Shown here: one piece after another, positions 10,708 through 22,585 of the stretch | How positions within the stretch are numbered: position 1 is the stretch's first letter | Layout: every line of letters starts with the position of its first letter | NCBI GenBank assembly: GCA_029204225.1 | Contig: CM055106.1 | Span: 51,033,325-51,097,324 of the forward strand | Reading direction: 5' to 3' | From: Diphasiastrum complanatum | Taxonomy: Eukaryota > Streptophyta > Lycopodiopsida > Lycopodiales > Lycopodiaceae | DNA length: 64,000 nt | Made by a program: the position numbers and the translations under genes | The notes under the pieces: generated by a model | What the model was told of the DNA's origin: nothing | Database searches by the model: none | What the model saw: the letters and a program-made list of their open reading frames with translations, nothing else

Positions 10708-12043
10708 CTGATGGACGGCCTGAGATTTGTGCATTTCACAGATTTGACTCGTGCTCAGCCTAGTGCCAAGCAAAGGCATGATCGTGAATTTACCAAACTT
10801 ATCGATCTGTTTAAACGTGTCATACCCTGTGAGAAACACAATCGAGTATGTCGCTTCGTTCAGGAGGGTATGGCCTTCGTGTTTTTCTTATCCGCTCTTA
10901 TCTTTGACGAGGCAGAATCTTATGGGTTGTCTATGATTGGTTTGCCTGTCCCTACTACTCGTGTGGCTACGGTTTCCATTATTGATGAGGTTTTAGAAGA
11001 TGCAGAGGAGGTCAGGCAAGCACAGCAATGTAATCTTGCCAAGGCTCGTTCTTTGTCTATCTCTCCCTTATCTACCGCAAGCCAGATTGACCAAAGTAGA
11101 ACCCTGATGGACCTCCCTGTGTACCATATGGACGATATTGCATTCTTGTCCATTAACGACATCGAAGACGTAATGGATCTCAGAGAAGATGAGATATTAT
11201 CTCTTTTGTCAAGGATGATTTCTGAATTTAGTGATTTTATTGACTTTGATGATGACGACCTCATACATGGCATCGACTATGAGGACCAAGAAGAATGGGC
11301 AAGTGGCACAGATGCCCTTCAAAGGATGCTATCTGAGAACAGGGCATATGAGGCTAATATGCCGAGTGAGGAGGAGTTTTTGGCATTTCAGAAAAGGTAT
11401 CTGCCACCTCCCATATATACTATTCTAGCTGACCAGCAATCGACCATTATTGCAATTTAGAATTTAGAATTTAGAAGCTGCTAGTGTGATCCAAGCTGAC
11501 GAGGAGGATCTGGTAAGTACACCTTCTCACAAAAATCATTTACTATTTTACGTGTAACTGATGATTGATCTACTAGTTTGACTAACACTTGATTATGTGT
11601 TGTGGGAAATCGTTGAAGTTGATGCCTTTGCTAGCAGGCATGGGGGATTGAGAGAAAGACAAGACGGGAGACAGAAGGATGCCTCATTGGCTCATTATCT
11701 GAAACATTTTGTAAATAACAAAATTTGTATTCTTCATGAAAGGTTTTTTGTGAATGCGGGAACCTTAATCATGGCCATCAAGGCCCTATCTTATTTTGCC
11801 CAAGGGCATAAATATCCAAAAAATACATATAGAATCATATTTGTCAAAAGAGATGTTGCTCTTAAAGTGTCCAATTACATGCCAGAAAATGTTCTTATGA
11901 GATCATCTGCTCTGGCAATTCTATCAGGATATATAGATCTAAGCAAAAGGCGATCCACTCGATTTTTGGATCCGTATGATAGGAAAAAGTTCCTTCATGA
12001 CCACACAGCAAAAATTGTCCTTAGAGACAATGAAAAAAAATGA
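10708..12043 (+). pseudogene. Unidentified two-part coding relic next to a solo LTR
   Basis: Two long protein-like frames lie in the same direction. The first continues from the LTR edge at 10708 to 11460 and is acidic in its second half (IDFDDDDLIHGIDYEDQEEW). The second runs from about 11597 to 12043 and is basic at its end (SKRRSTRFLDPYDRKKFL). Between them is a good 5' splice site (CTG then GTAAGTAC, about 11512), so an intron of roughly 85-100 bp is plausible. The AATTTAG heptamer occurs three times in a row at 11454-11474. The gene has no start of its own because the LTR sits at its left edge. I recognise no domain; it could be a host gene relic or an extra gene of a mobile element. Confidence 0.4.
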
Positions 12044-12482
12044 TTGTACTCTTTTCCATTTAATGTATGTGAAATTTGAGAAATTTTTATTACCCGCGTT
12101 TGATCTTTATTGAATGTCATCAATCTAAATTTGGCTTACAAATTTACATGTTTTTTTGAATCTTTGATATTCAGTTGATCTTGTTGTGTATCGAACTTGA
12201 GCTCGTCTATAAAACCATTGGAATAGCTGAATGATGTAACTATTTTTTGAGGATGTTCCACCACGTTGTGTATTTCAATGAAATGCTGCTCTTGCCTGCC
12301 AATGTGATTTCTCCATTCCTTGTGAGGACCATATACTCAAACTGCCATACTTTTTTGCAAATAATGATGCATGATGCCTTAGTATGTGCTGTAATATCAA
12401 AGATTTATGCATTGGTTAGAATCTATTAAGCAAGTCATACTAGAACTATAAAATTGTAAGACACTATTCAAATGTATCTTAC
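12044..12482. other. Region without a recognised gene
   Basis: AT-rich sequence between two coding-like relics that face each other. It may contain untranslated or intron sequence of either, but nothing can be shown. Confidence 0.35.
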
Positions 12483-13198
12483 CATGTAGTGGGTGATGTG
12501 ATCTGAGCCCCAAGCCACACGAACTGCATCTACAAACTCTATTGCTATTTTCTCCAATAGGAGTGCATATGCATATGAAATTGTGTCTTTTCTAAGCACT
12601 TCAACCATATTATCGAGCTTTTTCCAAACTTCAAACCTTCTTTACCCTTGTTGTTCATTTATCTTCAAAGTCTTCTGTTGCAGAAATAATATCTTTCCAA
12701 ACCGAGTATTGAATTTTAGACGACTCTTTAGAATGATTTGATAGAAATCGACGAGCTTTAACTCCTCCTATGCTAGGTTTACTGGGTACGTTTCCTGTTT
12801 TTCTCGAAAGCTTTTCATCTTTTTGTATTTTAACATGGCCTTTATGAAGGTCTGCTTTTGACAACACTTCCTCTAATCGAGGGAATGCTTGTTTTGATGC
12901 TGACTCTAGCTTAGTATTCCATGCAAACAAGATATGAAGATATATTAATTTTTCTATGATCCTTACCTCTCTATGAAGTGTGCAAATATGCACATTTTGT
13001 AAAGGAATTGGTAGTACTGGTTTCCAGCTGGGATCTTCAATATCTCTTGAAACTCTTGTGTTCCTTGAAATGTCATTTGATAATTTCATATAATATAGAC
13101 ATGGTTGTTTTGAATTTGCTCCATGAGATACATTGAACATACATTTCAATGACTTCAAGTCTCCAGCTAAATGCCATTCCACAAAAAATTCACCTCTT
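12483..13198 (-). pseudogene. Unidentified coding relic, cut off by the gypsy copy at 13.2 kb
   Basis: The minus strand reads as protein from the gypsy junction near 13198 (EFFVEWHLAGDLKSLKCMF). It continues through PIPLQNVHICTLHREVR, KARRFLSNHSKES and VWKKLDNMVEVLRKD to EFVDAVRVAWGSDHITHYM. There it meets a sound 5' splice site (ATG then GTAAGATAC, 12482 leftwards). The reading is not in one continuous frame, so it looks broken. The pattern recalls a widespread uncharacterised repetitive protein family with VTHYM-type endings, probably transposon-linked, but that is from memory and unproven. The ATG frame that extends into 13248 takes its first residues from antisense gypsy sequence and should not be taken as the true start. 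Confidence 0.4.
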
Positions 13199-16100
13199 TC
13201 GCAGACCAGATCAGTGGAAAGATCTACATCAGATCCAGCTACTGTCAAAATCTCAGGTCAATCAATGCAAGGAGTAAAAAGTTATCAAGGAAAAACCACC
13301 GTAAAAGGCCTAAAATTCATTCCGGCCTATCAGATCGATCAGATCCTTGAAGATGCAGACTGCATCCTACTATATAAGCAAGATCCGATCACTTTGGAGT
13401 CCACCATCAGATGAATCTGAAATCGAGACGATCAGTAGCACGAAGGATAGCAAATCAGGCACCACACCTTCCCAGATTAGTAGCTGTGCAACAAGAGACA
13501 GAACCGAAACCAGCACCAATGGATCCAATGGTCCAACCCGTACCTGTCGCACCCTTGCATGTAGTTCGGAGAGCACCACGGATGGAGCTACCAAAATACG
13601 ACGGATCATCAGATCTCATCCGATTCCTCCAGATCTACGAGCAAGCTTGTGAAATCTACGGTGAATGGACACCTGCAGAGAAGCTGATGCTATTTCCTAT
13701 GTCCTTGCTTAGAGTGGCTCAGGATTGGTTTTTCAACCTGTCAGAGGAAGAGAAATCCACCTGGGAAGCAGTTAAAGCGGCTCCCATTACGCGCTTTAGA
13801 CCAAGAAAGTTCCTGGAAAACCGGTTTCTCCTGCTAAGCAAAGTCAAGATGGGAAAACGAGAAAGGGTCCGGGACTATATTGAACGGGTCAAACATCTAC
13901 GATCCGAGTGCAGTGCAGCCCTGACTCCTAATCATGCGGTGATCATGTGGTTCCTAGCCGGATCACCACGAAGCATCAGAAGAGAACTGAAACGACGGGA
14001 GCAGTATGCTACTCTGCAAGAAGCGATGGAAGATGCCATCAGGGAAGAGGATGACGGATCTGACGTCGAATATCCTTCCACCCACACTCCTACTACCTCG
14101 ATCGCATCATCTTCATCAAACACATCCGCTCTATCCATAGAACTGCTGTTGGAGCAAATGACAAAATTACACAACAACAGATGGAGCAACTTACGGCGCA
14201 GTTTGACCAAAAACTGAAGGCCTTACAGGGAACTGTAGCAGTAACTCCACATCAACCGGAACCAAAACAGCTGCAGTATCCTCGATGAGAAATTGTATGG
14301 TGTTCAGTATGCACAAAACCATACAGCGAACGAGCGTCCAGTCCTAAAGCAAAATCTGAGACTAACACATAGATTCTGCCATCTGTGCAATGCAACATCG
14401 TACAATACGCCATTTTGCACGTTTAACCCCAGGGTTGTTCAACAGAAGAGAAGTTCTTATCAGACTTCTTATTATTATCATCAAGGGGCACCTAACGCGG
14501 CACCAAGGTACGGCGCACCCAATCAACCACAATGCATGGCCTTACTTGCTCCACCAAGTCCAGCCAATCAACAAGTGGCCCATGTAAGCCTGACAGCAGC
14601 GGAACAAGAGATGCAAATGCCACCTCAACCTGAGCAGCAGCAGTGGTACAGACCAGATGAACCATTTATGGATCCTACCATAAATGAATATGTTTCGGCC
14701 TATGCAGCTCAAACTCAACGTCAAGGTGGAAGAAATTACGGCTGCTACGGATGCGGCGAAGGACACAAGATTGCAGAATGTCCCTACAAGGGACAATATA
14801 TAGCCTCCTGTCGAGATTGCGGTTATGGACACTGTTTCAAGAATTGTCCATTTAAACCTGGAACCAGTGCACCTCTTAACCTCATTGCCATACAGCAACC
14901 AGAAGTTCCGGCAGGGATGCCATCGAAAGGTCGACAAGACCACGCTCCTGTGTTAGTTGTTACACAAACACAGAAGAGGAAGGAAGTGGCTCCCTCACCA
15001 CCGCCATCGGTCACTGACGACCAACCCTCAACTTCAGCGCCATATCCAAATGTGAGGGAAGAGAGAAGACAGTACTAGAAAATAAGACACTGGGTACAAA
15101 AAGCACAAGAGGGAAAAAAAGTGCAAAAATTAGACAATCCCACAGAACCTCCAATCGGCGTAGAACGGGAACCGCAAGTAGGCTCACCACTGCGCACTGA
15201 TCAGAATGATCGGTTGCACCAACATGAACCACCTTTTCACATGGTGGAGCCCGAGGAACCACACACTGAAAGGCTTGCACTTTTGCTGTCAAGCCATGTT
15301 AGTTTACCACCCGGAGAACTACTGCGGATTGCACCACAAGCGAAAAGCCTTCTAGTTGAATGGGCCAAAGCGGATGAGGAGCCAGTAGCGCCTGAGCCCA
15401 TATATTGTGCAGGCTATGATGAAACAAGTAACGTCCTCCACATTGGAGCAGCATGGGAAAGTGAGGAACACAACATCACTTTGCCAATCAAACACAAGAG
15501 ATACGAGGACGAGGCGGCATTGGTAGATGGAGGATCGGGTGTCAATCTGATCTCCACTACTTTATATGAAAAATGGGGTCTACAAGGACTGAAGCCAGCC
15601 AAATTTGCCATCAAGCTAGCAGATCAATCCTATGTTTAGGGACTACGATCCTTGTTGGTGGAATATAAGGACTGTTTTGTCTGGAGCTATAGTGATCTAA
15701 AGGGCATTCCGCCAACAGTAGTCCAACATACCATACCCTTGGTGGACGGAGGAGTCCCCAAGGTGAGCCGTTACTACTGCTGCAACCTGCATTATATAGA
15801 ACTAATCAAGCAAGAGTTGCAGAAGCTGATGGACGCAGATTTCATTTAGGAAATCAAGCACACGGAATGGGTATCACCAATAGTTATAATACCCAAGAAG
15901 AATGGCAAAATGCGTATCTGTGTGAATCTGAAGAAGCTTAATGCAGTCACCAAAAAGGACCATTTCCCTTTATCATTTCCGTAAAGTGTCCTCGATAGAG
16001 TAGCTGGCGACAAAGCCTACACTTTTCTGGATGGCTTCAGCGGCTACAACCAGGTGAAAATAGCCCCTCAGGACCATCACAAGACAGCATTTGCCATGGA

Positions 16101-18349
16101 ATGGGGAACTTATGCATATAAAGTGATGCCATTCGGACTTTGCAATGCCCCAAGCACTTTTCAACGAGTCATGCAGGCGGCATTCAAAGATTATTTGCAA
16201 AAATTTCTGGAAATTTTCTTGGACGATCTGTGCGTGCATGGACCAGATTCAGAACACTTATTCAATCTGGAGAAGGGGCTACAAAAATGTCGCAAAAAAA
16301 TGCCGCAATTATCAGATCTCCCTGAATCCAAAGAAATGTCAATTCTGGGTGACACCTGGCTTGATACTCGGCCATATAGTGTCAAGACATGGGATCGCCA
16401 TAGATCTATCAAAGATCAGGATCATTATTGATCTACCACCACCGAGCACGATCCGCGAGGTCTACATTTTCATGAGTCATGCTAACTATTATAGGATTTT
16501 CATTCTTGATTTTGCGGAGTTAGCCAGACCAATTTACAAGCTCACAACGGATCCACATTGGAATGAGGAAGCTCTAAAGGCTTTCCAGAAGATTAAGAAT
16601 GCATTGGTCTCAGCACCAATCTTACGACCACCCAATTGGTCCATTGAGTTTCACGTACATACGGATGCATCAAAGTATGCAGTTGGAGCAGTCTTAACCC
16701 AGCCAAGTGAACACAAAATTTTTTTTCCAATCCAGTTCGCAAGCCGACAGCTCAGTGATACCGAAATGAACTATTCAACGACAGAGCAGGAAGCACTGGC
16801 AATGATCTATGCGGTTAAGAAGTTTTGACACTATTTGATGGCCACACATTTTGCTTTTTATACGGACCATCAACCCTTGCTATATCTCGTTAATAAAACT
16901 TGCAACACCGGGAGAATCACCAGATGGCTCCTTCTGTTGTTGGAATTTGATTTTCGGATAGTAGTTCGCAAGGGAAAACAACGCTACATGGCAGATCATG
17001 TGTCATGAATCAAGGGAAAGGAGATTGCAACCCAACCCGATGATGAGTTGGCAGATGCTGCCTTATTTTACGTGGACACAATACCAGAATGGGCTGCCGA
17101 CATTGTTGAATATCTAATGCGGGGCCAACCAGACAAATCACTACCAAAGGCGGAACAGTGGAAATTGATCTTGAAGGCTAGACCTTATCAGTTGATTGCC
17201 GGCCAGTTGTATCAAAGAGGTCTTGACGGAATTCCTCGGCAGTGTATTCTTCCTCATGAGGCCACCCAAATAATTTCGCTTTCACATGAAGGCATGTGTG
17301 GAGATCATTTTGCTTCTGACATTACAGTTCGCAAGATCTTGCAAACAGAATGTTGGTGGCCATCCATTCATAAGGATACAAAGGAATACTTGAAAAAGTG
17401 CAATGTGTGCCAAAGGGCAAGGAGACCAACAAGATTGAATTATAATCTACTGCACCCAGTCTTAGCCCAAGAAGCATTCAAAAAATGGGGATTGGATTAT
17501 ATTGGTCCAATTCACACTGCAGCAAGGAGTTCCCAGGCTCGAAACATAATCGTAGCCACAGACTACCTCACCAAATGGGTCGAAGCCAAGGCAGTAAGAG
17601 TGGATGATGCTAGGACCACTGCCAAGTTGCTCTATGAAAATATCATTGTGCTCTTCGGATGCCCGATGGAGCTAGTCAGTGATCGCGGAAGCCATTTCAT
17701 CAACGAGACCATCAAGGTCCTGTAGGAGGAATTCTTTGTGATTCACAGAACCAGTACGCCTTATTATCCTCGAGATAATGGGCAAGCAGAATCATCCAAT
17801 AAGATCCTGTGTAGCGTGCTCATGAAAACAGTTGAAGCTAGCAGATCAAATTGGGAACACAAGTTGCATGCTGCACTGTGGGCATTCAGAACAGCATATA
17901 AAGGAAGCACTGATCAAACACCCTTCCAATTGGTATATGGTCAGGATGCTGTGATGTCAGTAGAGTTTTTAGTTCCTTCATTAAGGATTGCCACCGCGCA
18001 ACGTCTTAATGAATCCAAATCTCTACAGCTACGCCACGAAGCTCTACATAAACTCTGTGAAACATGCTTACTAGCTGTGCATGCACTGGCAGCTGAAAAT
18101 GAAAGACGCAAAGCTTGGCATGATCGTAGATTACAAAAGAACGATTTTTGTTCAGGAGATCTGGTCCTGATGTATAAAACCAAGGCGATCAAGGGGAAGT
18201 TAAAATTCACTAGCGAAGGTCCTTATGGGATCAAGAAAATTCTTAATCATGGAACCATGAACTTAGAAACGCTAGATGGGACGCCATTCGACACACCCAT
18301 CAACGGTAGCCGGTTGGACAAGTATTGGCCACCACAGTGAGACAGATCC

Positions 18350-18364
18350 AAATTGGGGGTGGCA
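18350..18364 (+). other. Polypurine-like tract after pol in G1
   Basis: AAATTGGGGGTGGCA lies about 10 bases after the end of the integrase reading. Similar G-rich tracts at this place are known in Tat/Athila-type gypsy elements, where they can act as an internal plus-strand primer. Confidence 0.5.
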
Positions 18365-18769
18365 CGTTACAAAAAGCTAATCTGCTCAGCCACCACCGCT
18401 AGATCTAAGGAGATCAAGCCAAATCAAGCTAAATTCATCAAGATTCAGCCAGATCTGGCAAGATCAGATAAATCCATCAGAATCCAAGGAGGATCCAGAT
18501 CCTGATAGGATAAAAAAGAAAGCAGATCATTAGATTGATTGATGGATCTACTACCAAGAATCCATCAGAACTTTCAAAGAATTACCAACAGTCAGATCAA
18601 GCCTGGATGAAGCTGATTACCAATTTACAAAAGTTAAAAATCAGAAAATCTCAAGATCTCATCAAAAAACACTCTGAACGAGCACTTTTTTCATGATTTT
18701 TTGATATCCCCTGGGAGATAGCTCTTGAAAATTGGGCAGTCACTAGATCTGACCTAGATGCATCCATGA

Positions 18770-19052
18770 AAATCTCTGCGAGAGTTCCTGATGGAGGAAT
18801 CATCATTTTTTAGTGTATGCAAGAGTTCCCAGAAGCAAAATTTTCAGAACCCTCGCAGAGCATCAAAATCATCTTACCAACCCTCGCAAGGTGCCTAAAT
18901 GGAATCAGAGCAGTAAAATTAGTCTGCCTACATGGTCTAATCTTGAAAATCCACTCACTGGAACAAGTTGTGCGAGAGATGACTTCCTGCGAGAGTTGAA
19001 CCCTCGCAAAACCTTCGCATAGCAGTCAAATCACCTTCTGAACTCTCGCAGA
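18770..19052 (+). repeat. Iterated AACCCTCGCA / TGCGAGAGTT motif cluster
   Basis: At least eight copies in about 280 bases, in both orientations, for example near 18777, 18848, 18879, 18971, 18988, 18999, 19010 and 19040. The same motif fills the gypsy leader at 44.5-45.4 kb and reappears near 53.84-53.88 kb. Confidence 0.75.
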
Positions 19053-19425
19053 CTTCCCTGACGTCTTAGAATTTTGTGAAGAAGGTGCCTGCCAAAATTT
19101 GGGTAGAACTGAACAAGGGAAAGTGGATTTCACCTAATACGCACTCTAAATTCCGCTATATAAGGGTTGAATTCAAGTCATTTGTCACCTTTGCTAGCGA
19201 AGCTCTGCCGAAATTTCCACTGAAAATACCAAGTTTTCTATTTTCAACCAAACTTCCTACCAGCTGTCATCTGCTCATATTAAATACCGATCTGTGCTCT
19301 CAACTACAATCATTGTCATCCAACACTCCTTATTCTCAGTTTTCTACTATTTCCACATCTTTTTTCATTTTTCACCATTTTTTCTACTTTTCTGACTTTT
19401 TTGACTACTAATCATCATTGCTAAC

Positions 19426-21900
19426 ATGGCCTCCTCATCCTCTGAAGACTCTGGCGCCAAACAGGTGATCCAGCGTGACATCCCCGAGGCCACATAGATT
19501 TGGCCTCTACCCTCTAACACTCTGATCCAACCATGTCTACAAACAGCCAGCCCACTTCTAGCGGCAATGGGTTTTTACCCGGCGCTCTTCCATTCTGAGA
19601 TTAACATAGGCCTCGCCCTTCACGCTTACGCCACCTGGGATGAGGAGAAGGCTTGTTTCCACTTCTCGTACCAAGGTACCATGTACAAGGTCAGGATTAA
19701 CGCAGACTCTATGGTCACCATTGGCATTATGTCCGGTGATTGTCAACCCATCTCCCATCGCTACGCCAAAGCTCTGATCAAACCATTCATCACCCAAACC
19801 ACACCAGAAATCCCCATCCAAACTAATAATGGTTACCTGATAGAAGCTATCACGAAACCCGTCGTTTAGGCAACTGTGCATCTGTTGAATAACTTTTTGG
19901 TTATTTCAACATTTCGCAAGGACAGAATTCAGTCTACGCTGCTGAGCCAGATAATGAAATCCTTTCTGAAATTTCCTAACCCCTCCGTTGTGCCATACGA
20001 CTGGCATAGCTTCCTTATTTGAGAACTAACAAACTCCATCAAACGCAACAACCGTGAGCGAATCGCAGTAGGCCTCCTATTGTGTAACTTTGTCTGCGCA
20101 CTTCTCGAGACGAAAGTGTGCGGTTTCCAACGCTCATCCCTCCTGTCTACCCTTCTGCCACATACTAACCTGTATCCATCATCTCAAGCATCTACCTCCT
20201 CCCAACCTGCAGTCATTAACACAACGGCCAACAAACGAATGCGTGGCGCTGCCTCTACATCTACATCTCCACATGTTACCCGAAGACGTGTCTCCACTGC
20301 CACACTAACCACTTTATCAACCACTGCCACTTCTTCTTCCGTGCAACCCCCCACTCCAATTTTTGTTGTCGCTACCTCTCTTCCTATTCCATCCACATAT
20401 GTTTCTGTCTCCATCCTCGTTTCTTCTGTTGATACCACTCCTACTTCTCTTCCAGTGTCCACTGTTCCATCCATCACCATCGCATCCTCCATCACTCCTG
20501 CCACCACCGTTGCTCCTCTCACATTCAATTCTTCTGATTCACAACTGTCTTCCGACACTCTGGCATGGATGCAAGTTATCAATTTTTCACCCCCATGCCA
20601 GACACTTTCTGCTCCATCCTCACCTTCTTCCATACTCCACACCACCCTTCAGTTCCCCACTGTTCCTCCCATCCTCTCGTTCGGACAAACAGTCTTCACC
20701 CATATTTCCACATTTGTTTCTCACACCCCACCCGCTTCGCCAACAAAGGTTGCCGAGGGCAGCCAACTGCTGCCTGATGACGCATTTGTACAAACAATTT
20801 TTGTATCATCACCAGATCGGACTGACCCTATCACCCCAGATGGCATCAGGACAAATGAAAACCTTATCGAAGACAATGACGACGGAATTCCACAAGTTGT
20901 CGGGGCCAAGCCTCTGCCAGTGTCGGTGTACTTGCTGCTCTCACGGATCTAACGACGACGTACCAAACTCTAGGAAAATACATCCTGGATGCGGTAGCGG
21001 TCAAAGCTATTCTGGAAAGCAGGGTATTACATTTGGCAATGAGTAATACACAGCTGCGAACAGACCTCACCAGATTGTAGCAAGAGCTGATTCTGGCTCA
21101 GCAACACGAACAAGCAGGGCACCAGGAGATTGCCAAGCTGGAGCAGAGGGAGGAGGGCCTAAACAAATATATTCAAAGCCTCTCCAAAGCGCTGACTGAG
21201 GCCTCCACAAAGGTGCGGGAGCTTCAAGTTGAAGCATTCCAACGGCTTGCCCCCATCCAGGCGCAACTTACACTTTTGGAAGCAGAGAACACGTGCTTGG
21301 ACATGGAGGTCAAAGCCTTACAAGACTAAAAGCTCGTCTGGTTAGCTCAATTTGCACCGGATACAAGGCCACTTTCTCAATCAGAGATGAATCTTAAATG
21401 GCGTCAGGTGCAGATTTATAGCCAAACCCTCAACAACTACCAGGCGGAGTTCAATAAGTATGAGGCAAGTGCAACGCAAGAGCTCACTCAGGCCAAGCAA
21501 GCCCTCAAGGCGTGCCAACAATACATGGAAATGAAGGCCCAACCCAACCCCCCCCCACCCACCCCCCATCATGGTAATTCCACCGCCACCTAATTTTGAC
21601 GCTACACAGGCTAGTACCAGTCCAGATCAGAGCCAACAGACAACAAGGGAATTTCAACCAGATCAAAGGTCCGAAGGCCAAGACCAAGGGCAAACAGATG
21701 CGGCTACTGAGACACGAGACCAGAGCCAAGGCGCAACCACCAGCCAAGGCCAAGCAATATCATCCAGAGGTTCGCATACGATATCTGCCAGCCGGGCCTT
21801 CCGAAGGTCGAAATCCGTGGAGGAGAACATCAATGAATTTTTATCCAAATATCTCCACAGGTCATCAAGAGACGGCTGGCAGATATCATTCTCAGCTCAG
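19426..21900 (+). mobile_element. Extra reading-frame region downstream of G1 pol
   Basis: Reading-frame segments of one apparent ancient gene lie after the integrase. First comes a globular part beginning MASSSSEDSG near 19426 and including FYPALFHSEINIGLALHAY (19567-19869) and a Cys/Leu-rich stretch near 20040-20150. Next is a Ser/Thr/Pro-rich low-complexity part (about 20200-20950). Then comes a Gln/Glu/Leu-rich coiled-coil-like part (about 21080-21330 and 21390-21540), and finally a Gln/Ser-rich tail. Tat/Athila-type elements are known to carry extra frames here. No envelope-like membrane protein is evident. It is broken several times. Confidence 0.6.
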
Positions 21901-21903
21901 ACC

Positions 21904-22585
21904 TGTAAAAATTATAGCAAATAAGGATCCTAAAACACTTGAAATGATGAGGGAAACAATAGATTATGATTTCATAAGATTAGCACAAGTTGAACCATCA
22001 AAATCCATCAAAAATCTATGCTTGAACCTCACTAAATGGCCCAAATCCTTGAAGAAGGCTTCACACGTGTGAAAGTACGGCCTCCCACAGTCTGAGTACT
22101 GTACACCAGACCTACATTCAATCCTATAATCATTAGTAATCACAAGTACTCAAACAATTATGAACATAGAGAGCAATTGCACCATTATGAGAGAAAAATC
22201 GTGAAATTGCTTGATTGATTTTGGTGAGATATCATCACCTATATATACATGATCCATCACGGTTTTGGGCAGGTATGAGTAGCCCTAAACCTATCCCTAA
22301 TGCTAATTTTGGTGGATCTTTCATCCCTACCAGGTTAGGGTTGGAATCTTGGAGATCCCTCAACAATGCAAAAATTACCAAAAATAGCTCCTATTTTTTC
22401 TCCCTTGTATCTAAGCATAATTTGGACTCATTCCAAAGGTTCTAACACTTAGGTCTACTTGAGAACATCCTTATGAATGGAATCCTATGCTATTTGGCAC
22501 GTGTGACAAGCCACATCATGACCATCTAACTATTTACAAGTCATATGACCAAAACTAGTCAAGCTAGAATTGTGAATTTTTAACA
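21904..22585 (-). repeat. 3' LTR of Copia element A
   Basis: A 682-bp sequence, on the plus strand TGTAAAAATTATAGC to TTTTTAACA, matching both LTRs of element B. A TATATATA box lies near 22238-22248 and a TTCACACGTGTGAA palindrome at 22060-22073. The purine-rich tract GTGAGGAGGAGTG (minus strand) adjoins its right side. Confidence 0.92.
22060..22073. promoter_or_regulatory. 14-bp palindrome with G-box in LTR A
   Basis: TTCACACGTGTGAA is a perfect palindrome centred on CACGTG, the core bound by plant bZIP and bHLH factors. The same 14-mer is present in the LTRs of the different Copia family C. Binding is inferred only from the motif. Confidence 0.4.

Larger units (their letters stand above)
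13199..21903 (+). mobile_element. Gypsy fossil G1 (Tat/Athila-like), gag-pol plus extra 3' region
   Basis: A plus-strand Ty3/gypsy copy. The leader end starts near 13199. Gag starts at 13411, with the retrotransposon gag domain near 13600-14060 (IRFLQIYEQACEIYGEW, YIERVKHLRSEC). Two zinc knuckles lie near 14740-14860. Protease (LVDGGSGVNLIS) is near 15520-15560 and RT near 15640-16430, with FLDDL as the active-site box. RNase H lies near 16560-17000 and integrase about 17050-18340, including HHCC-type zinc residues, the core and a GPYG motif. Order RT-RNase H-integrase makes it gypsy, and no chromodomain is seen. A long extra region follows pol. The copy lacks its LTRs here and is broken in many places. 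Confidence 0.85.

Noticed and set aside
14542-15292. Minus-strand frames opposite gypsy gag and protease
   Set aside because: Shadows of the plus-strand gypsy coding sequence, whose zinc knuckles and protease motif settle the strand.
19426-20160. Possible envelope gene downstream of gypsy pol
   Set aside because: No convincing signal peptide, membrane anchor or glycoprotein pattern. The region is better described as an extra frame of Tat/Athila type.
20184-20645. 153-codon minus-strand frame rich in Val/Glu/Gly
   Set aside because: Antisense of the Ser/Thr/Pro-rich part of the gypsy extra region; a biased composition gives long shadow frames.
22215-22445. 76-codon plus-strand frame repeated three times (also near 54339 and 58807)
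   Set aside because: It recurs only because it lies inside the LTRs of Copia A and B, antisense to the elements. It has no domain and one copy is altered, so it is not a gene.
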